From JAKZVK01 sp965237575 (GTDB lineage: Bacteria > Acidobacteriota > Terriglobia > Bryobacterales > UBA6623): a stretch of DNA of 64,000 bases. The notes under the pieces are model-generated. The model ran no database searches. It saw only the letters and a list, made by a program, of their open reading frames with translations, and had not been told where the DNA came from. The stretch covers positions 1,922,001 to 1,986,000 of the forward strand of contig CBDEGI010000004.1 in assembly GCA_965237575.1 (NCBI GenBank), in the 5' to 3' direction. Positions 1 through 8,330 of this stretch are shown piece after piece; position 1 is the first letter of the stretch, and the number at the start of each line of letters is the position of its first letter. Made by a program: the position numbers and the translations under genes.

Positions 1-155
1 CTTCTGCAAACTTTCTCTGTGTCAGACCGGCGAATCGGCGGAGGGCGACAATGTCTGTCACGGGGTCAATCCGGCCACGCATGATGCGTTCGCGCTGCTT
101 CCGCGGCATGGCGCGCAAAGTCTTCTTCGGTCAGCTCGCGAATGTCATCAACCAT
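1..155 (-). pseudogene. XRE-type HTH antitoxin-like protein, N-terminal part, frameshifted and cut by the window edge
   Basis: The minus strand starts with ATG at 155 behind a GGGAGGGG ribosome-binding site and reads MVDDIRELTEEDFAR. It then loses frame; a second frame continues as MPRKQRERIMRG followed by DIVALRRFAGLTQRKFAE up to the window edge. Joined together these resemble the start of small HigA/NadS-like antitoxins, where an acidic leader is followed by a Cro/C1-type helix-turn-helix. The shift lies near position 110 and would be cured by one or two bases, so it is either a decayed gene or a base error. The toxin partner, if any, would be outside the window. The next gene on the same strand stops 12 bases upstream. 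Confidence 0.5.
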
Positions 156-167
156 CGGCCCCTCCCA

Positions 168-1958
168 TCACTTCGCCACGGGAATGATAGGGAGGACGAT
201 ATGCGACGAGCGGCCGGCATCGTGATAGACCGTCTGGTTGGCCACTTTGAGTTCGGCATCCATGCCAAACTCGTGCCCCGTGTTGGGATTCCGGTCGTAA
301 TGGGGAAAGTTGCTGCTCGAGATTTCCAATCTGATTTGATGACCTTTCTTGAAGACGTTGCTACTCGACCAGAGATCAATCGTGAATTCATAAGTGTGGC
401 CGGGGTCCATAAGCCGTGGTGTCTCCCAGGAGTCACGATAGCGAGCCCGGATGATGCCGTCGGCTACGTTCATCGCAAAGCCGTTCGGAAACACGTCGAC
501 CAGTTTCGCTGTGAAATCGGTGTCCGAGGCGCTTGACGATGCATGGAGTTTCACCACGATCGGACCGGTCACTTCCACATCGTTGTCAAGCTCCGGGGTA
601 GTGTAGACCAGCACATCGTCCCGCCGCTCCGCCGTACGTTGATCGCGCGGTCCCATTGGAATCGGCGTCGTAGATTCGCCACAACACGTAGCGCCGCCAA
701 GCGTCGGGACTGGGTTCTTGGGGTCGTACACGTAGCGGTCGGGAGGTTCGGCTCCCGAGGGCAGCGCGGCGGTCAACTGGCCCTCACCAAACAGGGAGTT
801 GGCCTTACCGTCACTGTGAAAGTAATACTTCGTGTATTGGGTGCGCGCCAGCGGCCACTCCTGCTCCTCACGCCATACGTTCTCGCCCATCACGAAGATC
901 TTCACGGGCGGTTCGTTCATGATGCCGTTGTCGATCCCCTTGAGCCAATAATCAAACCAGCGCGTTGCGGCGGCCTCGCGGTCAATGGTCTCGACCTTTG
1001 GCCCGAAGTCCATATCGCCGACGTGGCGTCCCGCAGTGCTGTGAATCCAGGGACCGATCAGCATCTTCTGGCTTTTCCGCGCTTGCTCGGTCTTGCCCCG
1101 TTTGGTCACCCCGACAAAGCTGTCCGTGGCTCCTTGTAGAAAGACGTCGAACCACCCTCCCCAACTGTAAGCGGCAGCGGCGACGTTCTCGTACTTGTCG
1201 CGCAGACTCAGCTTCTTCCAGTAGTCGTCGTAGCTGGGATGGCGAATCCATTCCTTATATGTCTGATTGACACGGCCGGCATTTTCGTCGCCGGTGATCA
1301 GGGGGAGGTGCCAGTACAGATTCCGTAAATGGTTTGCCGGGTCAAACCACAGGTACTGCTTCTGACGGGTTCGCGTGTGCATCTGAATCGCCATCCAACG
1401 CAGGTTGAACCCCAGCTGAAAGGCCCCGCCGGTATACGCCCAGTTGTGATAGAAGTCCGAATAAGCCACGATCGGAAACATCGCCGTGAGGTGCGGAGGT
1501 GTCAGCGTCGCCGGACGCCATTGCGTTTGTCCTACATATGAACCCCCGTAGGTCCCCACTTTGCCGTTCGACCAGGGTTGCGCGGCGGCCCATTCAATCG
1601 TGTCGTATCCGTCCTCGTCTTCATGGACGAACGGTACCCATTCTCCCTCTGAATCTTCTCGCCCGCGGCAGTCCTGCACGACGACCGCGAAGCCTCTCTT
1701 GGCGAAGTACATGGCGCTCCGTACGTTGTTCTCGCTGTTGTTGTCGTACGGAGTCCTGATGACGACCACGCCATACTTGCCCGCCGCCTTCGGGCGGTAG
1801 ATGTCAGTGGAGAGCTTCACCCCGTCACGCATGGCGACCTTCACGTCATAGGAGAGCGTCACCTCGTGCTCGGGCTGTGAGAGAGACGCACCCGCCAACG
1901 CAGGTTGCGCGGCTGAGACGCCTAAGACCACAACCAAGGACCGGATGATTCGTTGCAT
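168..1958 (-). CDS. CocE/NonD family hydrolase, exported (X-Pro dipeptidyl-peptidase-like)
   Basis: About 596 residues. I chose ATG at 1958 because GGAAGGAG lies 6 bases upstream and the protein then begins with a signal peptide (MQRIIRSLVVVLGVSAAQPALA). The mature protein has the alpha/beta-hydrolase core of the CocE/NonD family: an early RDGVKLSTDIYRP strand, the nucleophile elbow GGSYVG with the catalytic Ser at about residue 143, and a C-terminal jelly-roll domain with a DTDFTAKLVDV strand. The family cleaves esters or amides, for example X-Pro peptides, cocaine and glutaryl-7-ACA; the substrate here cannot be told from sequence. The signal peptide puts it in the periplasm or outside the cell. 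It is transcribed alone or with the antitoxin-like fragment downstream. Confidence 0.88.
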   Translation of the reverse strand: MQRIIRSLVVVLGVSAAQPALAGASLSQPEHEVTLSYDVKVAMRDGVKLSTDIYRPKAAGKYGVVVIRTPYDNNSENNVRSAMYFAKRGFAVVVQDCRGREDSEGEWVPFVHEDEDGYDTIEWAAAQPWSNGKVGTYGGSYVGQTQWRPATLTPPHLTAMFPIVAYSDFYHNWAYTGGAFQLGFNLRWMAIQMHTRTRQKQYLWFDPANHLRNLYWHLPLITGDENAGRVNQTYKEWIRHPSYDDYWKKLSLRDKYENVAAAAYSWGGWFDVFLQGATDSFVGVTKRGKTEQARKSQKMLIGPWIHSTAGRHVGDMDFGPKVETIDREAAATRWFDYWLKGIDNGIMNEPPVKIFVMGENVWREEQEWPLARTQYTKYYFHSDGKANSLFGEGQLTAALPSGAEPPDRYVYDPKNPVPTLGGATCCGESTTPIPMGPRDQRTAERRDDVLVYTTPELDNDVEVTGPIVVKLHASSSASDTDFTAKLVDVFPNGFAMNVADGIIRARYRDSWETPRLMDPGHTYEFTIDLWSSSNVFKKGHQIRLEISSSNFPHYDRNPNTGHEFGMDAELKVANQTVYHDAGRSSHIVLPIIPVAK

Positions 1959-2130
1959 GGGATGCTCCTTCCAGGTTCCGGGCCCAACCGCCCCCTTGTG
2001 CCGGCCGCTGCGCCCCACTCAGTTTCTGCCTGACGAATTGTACCGCGCCCTGCCTATTCACAGGGGCCCGCCCACATGGGAGGGTGATCGACTTGCGAAG
2101 CGCCAAGCGGGCCTTCTCGGAGATCCGGCC

Positions 2131-3885
2131 CTACCAGAACACCACGAAGCTAAGCACCCCGCCGGCGGCGACCGCCGCCAGCCCGAGACCGACGGGCCAC
2201 CAATCGCTGTGAGTCGGCTGCTCGCCGGGCTCGATCCGTGCCACCTGAAGCTGCGACGACCGCAGCCAGCCCGTCGCCTCCACGTGCAAGAGCTGGCCCG
2301 GCGACTCCCAGCCGATCCTCAGCGAAACGAGCACCATCGGTCCGGCCGTGAAGAGCACGCTGAAGATATAGCTGGCGTAGTTGTCCACCAGCAGCGGCGG
2401 CAGGACCGCCACACCCAGCACCTCGGCGATGAGCGGCGCCAGCAAACGCAGGGCTCCGTAGCCAACCCCGACCGCCAGGCCCACGGCTCCGCTACGCCGA
2501 TGCGCGCGCGTAAAGACGCCCATCAAGTAGACGGTCAGCAGCGGCACGACAAACGCTCCGACGACGTCGATGTAAAACAGCAGCATCCCGCGCTCCTGAA
2601 GCAAAAAGGGCACGTAGGCGAAAGAGCCGAAGATGATCACCGGCGTCAGCCACTGGCCCACCCGCAGGTAGTGTCGGTCGTCACGGTCGACGACGAGGAA
2701 GCGCGCGTACACGTCGCGCACCAGCAGCGACGAGAGCGTGGACCCGATCGAGTCGAACGTCGAGAAGATCGCCGCGACGACGCCGGCCACGATCAGCCCC
2801 TTCAGCCCAACGCTCGTCAAGTCGCGAACCAGCAACGGGTAGATCGAGTCGCGCACCTGCAGCGAGGCCTCGAGCGGCATCAGGCTCGGGTCGGGATAGA
2901 GCGCCCGGCCCATCACGCCCACCATCAGATTCGTGAACGTCGTCACCAGCAGCAGGCCGCTCGATACGACCACCGACATCTTCAAGTCCCACTCACTGCG
3001 CGACCCGAACATACGCATCGACTGCGTATGGTTCACGATCGAGTACCCCAACCCCATGATGAAGAAGGCGAGCGAAACGACCCAGGCCGGGGACGTTCGG
3101 ACGATGCGTTGCTCGGTCTTGTCAAACGAGCCGCCGAGGCGCAGCAGGCCGTCGATTTCCTCGGCGGACTTGCCGCCGACCGAATAGCGGTCCGTCGTGT
3201 CGTGACCGATGTGGAGCATTTGTTCGGCCAGGGCCGGGTCGTGGGCGGCGAGCTTCGCTTGCAAGCCGCCCCATCCGCCGACCGCGCTCCAGGTGATCGA
3301 GAAGAGAACGAACGACGCGAGGATCATCACGATCGTCTGCAAGGCGTCGGTCAGCGCCACCGACTTGAGCCCGCCGAGAGCGGTGTAGACAGAGGCGAGC
3401 AGCGCGATCGCGCCGACCGTCCACCATGCCCCCGTCCCCCAGCCCGCGACAATCGCCAGCACAAGGTATATCGTCGTGACCATGATCCCGAGCACGAGGG
3501 TGCGGTACTGCACCTGCACGAAAGCGCTCAGGACACGCGCGACCGGTCCGAAACGGGCCTCCAGGTACTCGGCATTGGTGTACATGCCGGCGCGGTACAT
3601 CGGCAGGGCGATGTAATGGGCAGTGAGGTACCAGCCGGCGACGATGCCGAACCAGTTGGTCACGAAATAGCTCAAGCCTAGGACGTACGTACCGCCGGCG
3701 TCCGCGACGAGGTCGCTCGAGTCAATCGCCGTCGCGTACAACGAGAGCCCGACGATCCACCAAGGCAGGCTGCGGCCGGCGAGAAACCAGTCGGCGCTCG
3801 ATTTGGTGTCGCGGCTTCGACGAAGCCCGTAGAGGATGATCGGGCCGTTGAGCGCCAGGACGAGGAACCAGTCGGGCCAACTCAT
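2131..3885 (-). CDS. Sodium:solute symporter family protein
   Basis: 584 residues, nearly all hydrophobic helices, about 13 membrane segments expected. It starts MSWPDWFLVLALNGPI and shows typical SSS-family stretches: RSLPWWIVGLSLYATAID in helix 2 and a Gly-rich GGTYVLGLSYF region, where the first sodium site normally forms. The family couples Na+ entry to uptake of sugars, amino acids, vitamins or anions; the solute is not predictable here. There is a large loop near residues 220-260 (AEEIDGLLRLG) that is longer than in short SSS proteins. It is divergently arranged with the DinB gene, 128 bases apart. Uptake by this protein would use the sodium gradient made by the Na+-NQR encoded 11 kb away. 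Confidence 0.9.
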   Translation of the reverse strand: MSWPDWFLVLALNGPIILYGLRRSRDTKSSADWFLAGRSLPWWIVGLSLYATAIDSSDLVADAGGTYVLGLSYFVTNWFGIVAGWYLTAHYIALPMYRAGMYTNAEYLEARFGPVARVLSAFVQVQYRTLVLGIMVTTIYLVLAIVAGWGTGAWWTVGAIALLASVYTALGGLKSVALTDALQTIVMILASFVLFSITWSAVGGWGGLQAKLAAHDPALAEQMLHIGHDTTDRYSVGGKSAEEIDGLLRLGGSFDKTEQRIVRTSPAWVVSLAFFIMGLGYSIVNHTQSMRMFGSRSEWDLKMSVVVSSGLLLVTTFTNLMVGVMGRALYPDPSLMPLEASLQVRDSIYPLLVRDLTSVGLKGLIVAGVVAAIFSTFDSIGSTLSSLLVRDVYARFLVVDRDDRHYLRVGQWLTPVIIFGSFAYVPFLLQERGMLLFYIDVVGAFVVPLLTVYLMGVFTRAHRRSGAVGLAVGVGYGALRLLAPLIAEVLGVAVLPPLLVDNYASYIFSVLFTAGPMVLVSLRIGWESPGQLLHVEATGWLRSSQLQVARIEPGEQPTHSDWWPVGLGLAAVAAGGVLSFVVFW

Positions 3886-4013
3886 GAGAAATTTCGTGGT
3901 TGCCGCCCGGCACCCACGAGAGGCAAGGCAACGTGTCGGAGGAGGAAGAAAGAGTGTACTCGATCGGTGACCGGGGCGCGCGGAGGGTGCGGTTCGTTGT
4001 ATGATTCGTAACC

Positions 4014-4568
4014 ATGAAACGACGAACGGTCATTCAAGGCTTGGCGGCGTCGGCAACCCCGTTGGCGGCGGCGTCCGGGGGCTGGTCGAACCGCTTTGCC
4101 GAACAACTGCGTGACGATTTCCTGGGGCATTGGCGGAGTACCCGCGAGTACTCGCTCGAGGTGCTCGAAGCGATGCCGGCCGAGCAGTTCGATTTCAAGC
4201 CGGTCGACGAGGTGTTCACGTTCGGCGAACAATTGGAGCACTTTGCCAATTCCAATGCGGGCTACTTCTCGCGCTTCGAGAAAGACGCGCGTCCGAGCCG
4301 TCCGGAGACGCGGACGAAAGAGACGCTACGAGGGTTCCTGACGGCGACGTTCGACTATGTGGAGGCGGTGCTTTCGGGCTTGACCGAAGAGGAATTCTCG
4401 CGCCGCGACGTACGCTTTGGCTCGAGCACGAAGGCGCATACGGCACAGGACATCTTCCTGCGGGCCTACATGCATACCGCGCACCATCGCGGGCAGATCG
4501 TCACGTACCTGCGGCTCAAGGGCATTACGCCCCCGCGCTGGCGGTTCCCGCCGAATGGGGTGTCGTAG
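4014..4568 (+). CDS. DinB family protein
   Basis: 184 residues. The N-terminus MKRRTVIQGLAASATPLAA looks like a twin-arginine-like or simple signal region, which is uncommon for DinB proteins. The rest is a four-helix bundle with the metal-binding His pattern of the DinB/YfiT superfamily: a first His in LEHFANS near residue 79 and HTAHHRGQ near residues 151-158. Members are metal-dependent thiol S-transferases or have no known reaction. It is a single gene facing the pseudopilin gene, and its promoter must lie in the 128-base gap shared with the symporter gene. Confidence 0.82.
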   Translation: MKRRTVIQGLAASATPLAAASGGWSNRFAEQLRDDFLGHWRSTREYSLEVLEAMPAEQFDFKPVDEVFTFGEQLEHFANSNAGYFSRFEKDARPSRPETRTKETLRGFLTATFDYVEAVLSGLTEEEFSRRDVRFGSSTKAHTAQDIFLRAYMHTAHHRGQIVTYLRLKGITPPRWRFPPNGVS

Positions 4569-4658
4569 CCGGGGCCGCATTTCTCAGCCACCTGACGGTC
4601 GAGCGCGTTACGCCTGGATGACGCCACCAGGATTAAGGTGACGCGTCAACCGGCGGCA

Positions 4659-4680
4659 GGGCGGACACAGCGGTCCGCCC
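4659..4680. repeat. Small GC-rich hairpin (REP-like) between convergent genes
   Basis: GGGCGGA and TCCGCCC form a 7-bp perfect stem with an 8-base loop, followed by CCTACAA. The same CCGCCCCTACAA tail closes the larger hairpin near 26.39 kb, so this is probably a relic of the same dispersed palindrome. It lies between the convergent DinB and pseudopilin genes and could act as a bidirectional transcription end, but there is no T-tract. Confidence 0.45.
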
Positions 4681-4726
4681 CTACAACGCGGGCTCGCATC
4701 CCGACGAAGGCCGGGGCGCCAAGGTG

Positions 4727-6364
4727 CTACCTTCGCGGCTGGATCGGGAAGCCACGATTGGGGTTCTGGTTCGTGTTGGGCGTGGGTTGGTTGGAGGGGG
4801 AGCCGGGCGGGGCGGGGATCGGTTGTCCGTTGGGACCGAGTATCATGCCTGGCCGGCCCGGATAGGGCTGACCAGGGACCGACGGAAAACCGGATGTCCC
4901 CGGCGGTTGCGGATAGGGTTGCTGTGGGTACGGCTGTTGGGGATTGGTGTTGATCCCGCGGCGGCCCGAGCGAATGTTCTCGTACGGATTGGGGCTGGAT
5001 CGCGTGCCGGGGCGTTGGCCTGGCTTCGCCGGATTCGGCGGGAATCTGCCTGCCCTTCCGCGGGGCGCCGATCCCACGGCGGCGGGCGCGGTGCCAAAGC
5101 CGACCGCGGAGGGAGGCGCGCCAAAGCCTCCCGTGGCCGTGGTGCCCGGCTGACCAGCGGGCAGTTGTTGCGTCCCGACGCCGGCGCCGGCGGCTGCGAT
5201 CTGCGGGCCGAGGGCGGCTCCGCCGAAAGCTTCGTCCGTGCGGTAGTCGTAGACGAATTCCCACTCGTTGAAGTAGTCTTTGCCCTCATACGTCTTGACG
5301 CCTTGCTCCTCGGCCTTCGAGGCCACACCGGCGATGCCTCCCTTGAAACCCGAGGCCTGCTGACCGCGGTTCTGTTGGTTGCGGATGCCGGCCAAGCCGC
5401 CGGGGCGTGGCGTGGTCAGCAGGCCCTTGATGATGTTGGCCGCCTGTCCGCCGCCCTGCCCGGCGAAGGCTCCGGGGTTGCCGAATCCGGCCGGGGCGTT
5501 GCGAGGCGCTTGGGCAGCCGAGGGGGCGCTGCCAAAGCCGCCGGGGGCGCCGAAACCGCCATAGCCGGGCTGATTCCCGCCGCGCTGATTCCTGCCCGCC
5601 TGTTGCCGCTGGTTCCGGCCGGGCTGGTTGGGGGGAATCTGGCTGGGCAAGGTTCTGGAGTAGCCCGGGTATTGGTTCTGGTTCTGCTCGCCGGCTTGCG
5701 CTTGCTGCTCCGGCGGGATGGGGTTGCCGTACTGGTCCACTGCGGGAGGGGCATTCGGATCGGGTGGTTGACCCTCTCCGGGGAGCCCCGTGTTCAGGGA
5801 GCCCTGTCCGGGAATCTCGGGGGCCGCCGATTCCCGGACGTTGCGGGCGCGGTCGCCGCCACGAAAACGGCCGTCGTTGGGTACGAAGCCGGGATAGTTT
5901 GCCTGGTAGCCGGGTTGCCGCTGCCGGGGAGGAGACGCGCCGATGGAGGTGCTGGGCTGCATGCCGCCCGCGTTGCCGCTGTTCTGTTCGTCCTCTTCTT
6001 CCACGAGGTCGTGGATGATGGAATCCTTGAACGTTCCGTCGGGACCCATGTGGATGATGCGCCACTCGTCCTCGGCGGGGTTCATGGGGTCTTTGTAGCG
6101 GCGCCGGAGGTAGCGGACGCCGTTGGTGTCCTCGAGGTCCTTCATCCGCGCGGGGTACTTCTTATGCTGGCGGAAGTAGAGTTGGATGGCGCGCTTGTAC
6201 TGCTTGCCGCGGTAGATGAGCCGCTCCTCGCGAACCCGCTGGGCTTGCATGGCGAAACGGGGCAGCGCCAGCGCCAGGGTGACCGCCATGGCCGCCGCCA
6301 TGAAGATGATGGTGATGAAGGCGTAGCCTTGTTGGGCGCGGTGGCTGGAGTTGGGCGGCCGCAT
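4727..6364 (-). CDS. Type II secretion/type IV pilus-like pseudopilin with long Gln/Gly/Pro-rich tail
   Basis: 545 residues. Residues 1-35 carry a prepilin leader and methylation helix: QQGYAFITIIFMAAAMAV, with the cleavage Gly just before Tyr. Residues 45-115 are a short GspG-like head (REERLIYRGKQYKRAIQLYF, KYPARMKDLEDTNG, RRRYKDPMNP, EWRIIHMGPDG). From about residue 150 to the end the protein is low complexity, rich in Pro, Gly, Gln and Asn (QQPYPQQPYPQPPG, NQPGRNQRQQAGRN), with one ordered island EGKDYFNEWEFVYDYRTDE near residue 375. Usual pseudopilins of this kind are 130-250 residues, so the tail roughly triples the protein. It is the last gene of the secretion operon, 91 bases after the pilP-like gene. 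Confidence 0.8.
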   Translation of the reverse strand: MRPPNSSHRAQQGYAFITIIFMAAAMAVTLALALPRFAMQAQRVREERLIYRGKQYKRAIQLYFRQHKKYPARMKDLEDTNGVRYLRRRYKDPMNPAEDEWRIIHMGPDGTFKDSIIHDLVEEEDEQNSGNAGGMQPSTSIGASPPRQRQPGYQANYPGFVPNDGRFRGGDRARNVRESAAPEIPGQGSLNTGLPGEGQPPDPNAPPAVDQYGNPIPPEQQAQAGEQNQNQYPGYSRTLPSQIPPNQPGRNQRQQAGRNQRGGNQPGYGGFGAPGGFGSAPSAAQAPRNAPAGFGNPGAFAGQGGGQAANIIKGLLTTPRPGGLAGIRNQQNRGQQASGFKGGIAGVASKAEEQGVKTYEGKDYFNEWEFVYDYRTDEAFGGAALGPQIAAAGAGVGTQQLPAGQPGTTATGGFGAPPSAVGFGTAPAAVGSAPRGRAGRFPPNPAKPGQRPGTRSSPNPYENIRSGRRGINTNPQQPYPQQPYPQPPGTSGFPSVPGQPYPGRPGMILGPNGQPIPAPPGSPSNQPTPNTNQNPNRGFPIQPRR

Positions 6365-6455
6365 TGGAAGGTCCTTTTCTTATTGTACGCCCGGGGGTAC
6401 TTTCAGCTTGTTGCCGGCGCGAATGGACCACCGGTGGGGCGGGCACGACATGTTG

Positions 6456-7145
6456 CTAGATCTCCTCGAGGTTTAGGGTTTGGTCCTCGTCGAATTGCAG
6501 GTCTTTCATGACGATGCCGTTCATCCCGATGCGAACGATTTGGTAGCGCTTCTTGAAAACGTCGCCCTCGCCGCCGATGAGGATGTCCTCTCCGTCGAGC
6601 AGAAAGGCGCGCCGGCGGCGGCCGTTCGGCTCGTGGGCGAATCCGTAGTACTTGAGCTGAATGGGCGGCGCTTTCTTGGGCGTGCCGGCGGCCGACGCGG
6701 GCTTCTTGGCTGGGCCGGCCTTGACCTTGCGAGCGTCGTCGAGGCGCTTTTGGGCCTCGGCTAGCTGGTCGGCCGAAGGCGGCTCGACCTTCTTCTTGCG
6801 TTCGCCGAACTGGAACAGGTTGCGCTCGACGCCCGTGAACTCGACCGCGCGGACCTTGGCGAGCAGGTCGGTCCGCAAGGTGGGGTCGACCGTCATGGGG
6901 TCGAGCACTTCGTCGTCGTCACCGGTACCGAAGGTAGGCCGGAACTGGCCACCGCTCGTTTGCCGTTGCGTCTTCGCCGGCGTGGAGCGCTTTGGCCGTG
7001 GCCGCGCCGTCTGCTGAGCCGGCTCGGGCGGCGGACGCTTGACGGTCGCCGGTCCCGCAAAGATTTGCGAGTAGACCGTGTAGGCTGCGATCAGCGACAC
7101 CGCGGCCAGCACGATGACCTTGTTCTTCTCGGCCCCAACTTTCAT
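6456..7145 (-). CDS. PilP/GspC-like inner-membrane assembly protein
   Basis: 229 residues: a short cytoplasmic start, one membrane helix (VIVLAAVSLIAAYTVYS), a Pro/Lys-rich periplasmic linker and a C-terminal beta domain (KYYGFAHEPNGRRRRAFLLDGEDILIGGEGD, ended by YQIVRIGMNGIVMKDL). That C-terminal fold, with Gly-rich hairpins, is the HR/PilP-type domain that contacts the secretin. In the family it links the inner-membrane platform (PilN/PilO) to the outer-membrane channel. It lies 13 bases after the pilO-like gene in the same operon. No secretin gene is present in the window. Confidence 0.72.
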   Translation of the reverse strand: MKVGAEKNKVIVLAAVSLIAAYTVYSQIFAGPATVKRPPPEPAQQTARPRPKRSTPAKTQRQTSGGQFRPTFGTGDDDEVLDPMTVDPTLRTDLLAKVRAVEFTGVERNLFQFGERKKKVEPPSADQLAEAQKRLDDARKVKAGPAKKPASAAGTPKKAPPIQLKYYGFAHEPNGRRRRAFLLDGEDILIGGEGDVFKKRYQIVRIGMNGIVMKDLQFDEDQTLNLEEI

Positions 7146-7158
7146 ACGTCGCGAGTGG

Positions 7159-7767
7159 TCACAAACCCTGAATGAACGTATCGATTTTCAGATTGATCTG
7201 CAGCTCGTTGGTATCCGAGCGTGGGACGGCCCCGAGCGCGCCGATGATGAGAAACCTCTCCGAGCGGTCCAGGCGATTCAACAGCTTCACCAGCTTGTCG
7301 TACTCTCCGCGGAAGGATGCGGTCACCGTAATGGCGCCGTATTCCTCGGCGTCGTCGATCACGTCGAGATCGTAGTTACGCTCGCGCGCCTCGATGCCCG
7401 CCTCGTTCGCCGCCTCGATCAGCTCGGCAATCAGCCTGGAGTACGTCGTGCGGCGCACCATCAAGATGTCTTGCATCAGCGCTTCGCCTTCGACACGGGC
7501 GGCTTCGATCCTGGCGACGACCATCTTGAGCGTCTCGATCTCCTTGCTCTTGCGGTCGATCTGTCCGCGCAAGGTCGTGACGAAGACGCGTTGCTCCTCT
7601 TCGCGGGCGGCCAGCGGGTGAACGGCGAAGGCGTAGAACAGCGCGTCGAATGCGAACAACGCGAGCACTCCGAAGAGCACATGCCGGCGCGAGAGGCGCC
7701 GCCGCAACCGCGACAGCCAGCGGGTCGCCCCGGCACCGTTCCGGCTCTTCTCAGAGTTGCTGGTCAT
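7159..7767 (-). CDS. pilO: PilO-like platform protein (GspM-type)
   Basis: 202 residues with one N-terminal membrane helix (HVLFGVLALFAFDALFYAFAV), a coiled coil (about residues 55-95, REEEQRVFVTTLRGQIDRKSKEIETLK style heptads) and a ferredoxin-like C-terminal domain ending in INLKIDTFIQGL. This is the standard PilO/GspM layout. In the family PilO pairs with PilN to form the periplasmic ring of the platform. It overlaps the pilN gene by 17 bases, so the two are translationally coupled. Confidence 0.75.
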   Translation of the reverse strand: MTSNSEKSRNGAGATRWLSRLRRRLSRRHVLFGVLALFAFDALFYAFAVHPLAAREEEQRVFVTTLRGQIDRKSKEIETLKMVVARIEAARVEGEALMQDILMVRRTTYSRLIAELIEAANEAGIEARERNYDLDVIDDAEEYGAITVTASFRGEYDKLVKLLNRLDRSERFLIIGALGAVPRSDTNELQINLKIDTFIQGL

Positions 7768-8317
7768 AGCTCACCGAAAAATTGTATTTGTAGGCCGGAT
7801 CGTTCTCCGTGGGAGGCGATTCGCCGACGACCTCTGGAAAGCCGAACAGCTCGGACTCCTCGAGCACCTTCATCAACTCGACAAAGTCCAGCGGTGTCTC
7901 CGCTCCGACGGTCATCGCCAGGAAGATCTTGTTGTCGGACGTGACCACAGGACGGACCTGCACCACGCGCACCCGTGGCGGGAAGATCTGCTCAAGGTCG
8001 GCGAAGGTGCGTGTCCACGAGATTCCCTTGCGATGGAGCAGTTGGTTGAGGAACGTCGATCGGCCCAGCACTTCGACGTTGGCGGGCTCGGCCAGCTTTT
8101 GCTTGAGTTCGGCTTCTTCGCCCTGCAGCTTCCTGAACTCGCCGCGAAGTCGGACTTCGGTGGCGACGAGCTGCGGAGACAACTCGTGGTTTCGGCTGTA
8201 GTAGATCACCTGTGCGACGGCTAGCGCGGTCAAGACGGCGGCGCACGCCGAAGAGGCGAGCGTGAACAGTCGCCGGCGGCCGAACGGCTGAGATGCGAGG
8301 TTGAGGTTGAGGTTCAC
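7751..8317 (-). CDS. pilN: PilN-like platform protein (C-terminal GspL-type)
   Basis: 188 residues. It begins with MNLNLNLASQPFGRRRLF, the short cytoplasmic INLASQPF-like peptide that in PilN docks onto PilM, followed by one membrane helix (LASSACAAVLTALAVAQVI), a coiled coil with FRKLQGEEAELKQKL, and a ferredoxin-like domain. It follows the pilM gene by 13 bases and overlaps pilO. The pairing of a conserved PilN peptide here with a PilM-like protein just upstream supports the call. Confidence 0.8.
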   Translation of the reverse strand: MNLNLNLASQPFGRRRLFTLASSACAAVLTALAVAQVIYYSRNHELSPQLVATEVRLRGEFRKLQGEEAELKQKLAEPANVEVLGRSTFLNQLLHRKGISWTRTFADLEQIFPPRVRVVQVRPVVTSDNKIFLAMTVGAETPLDFVELMKVLEESELFGFPEVVGESPPTENDPAYKYNFSVSYDQQL

Positions 8318-8330
8318 GGCGTTCGCTCTC

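Noticed and set aside
1945..3681. Long plus-strand open frame of 578 codons
   Set aside because: It lies antisense to the sodium:solute symporter gene, is highly Arg/His/Asp-rich and resembles no family; it is a high-GC shadow.
4724..6511. Plus-strand open frame of 595 codons
   Set aside because: Antisense to the pseudopilin gene, whose Gly/Pro codons leave the opposite strand free of stops. No protein family features.
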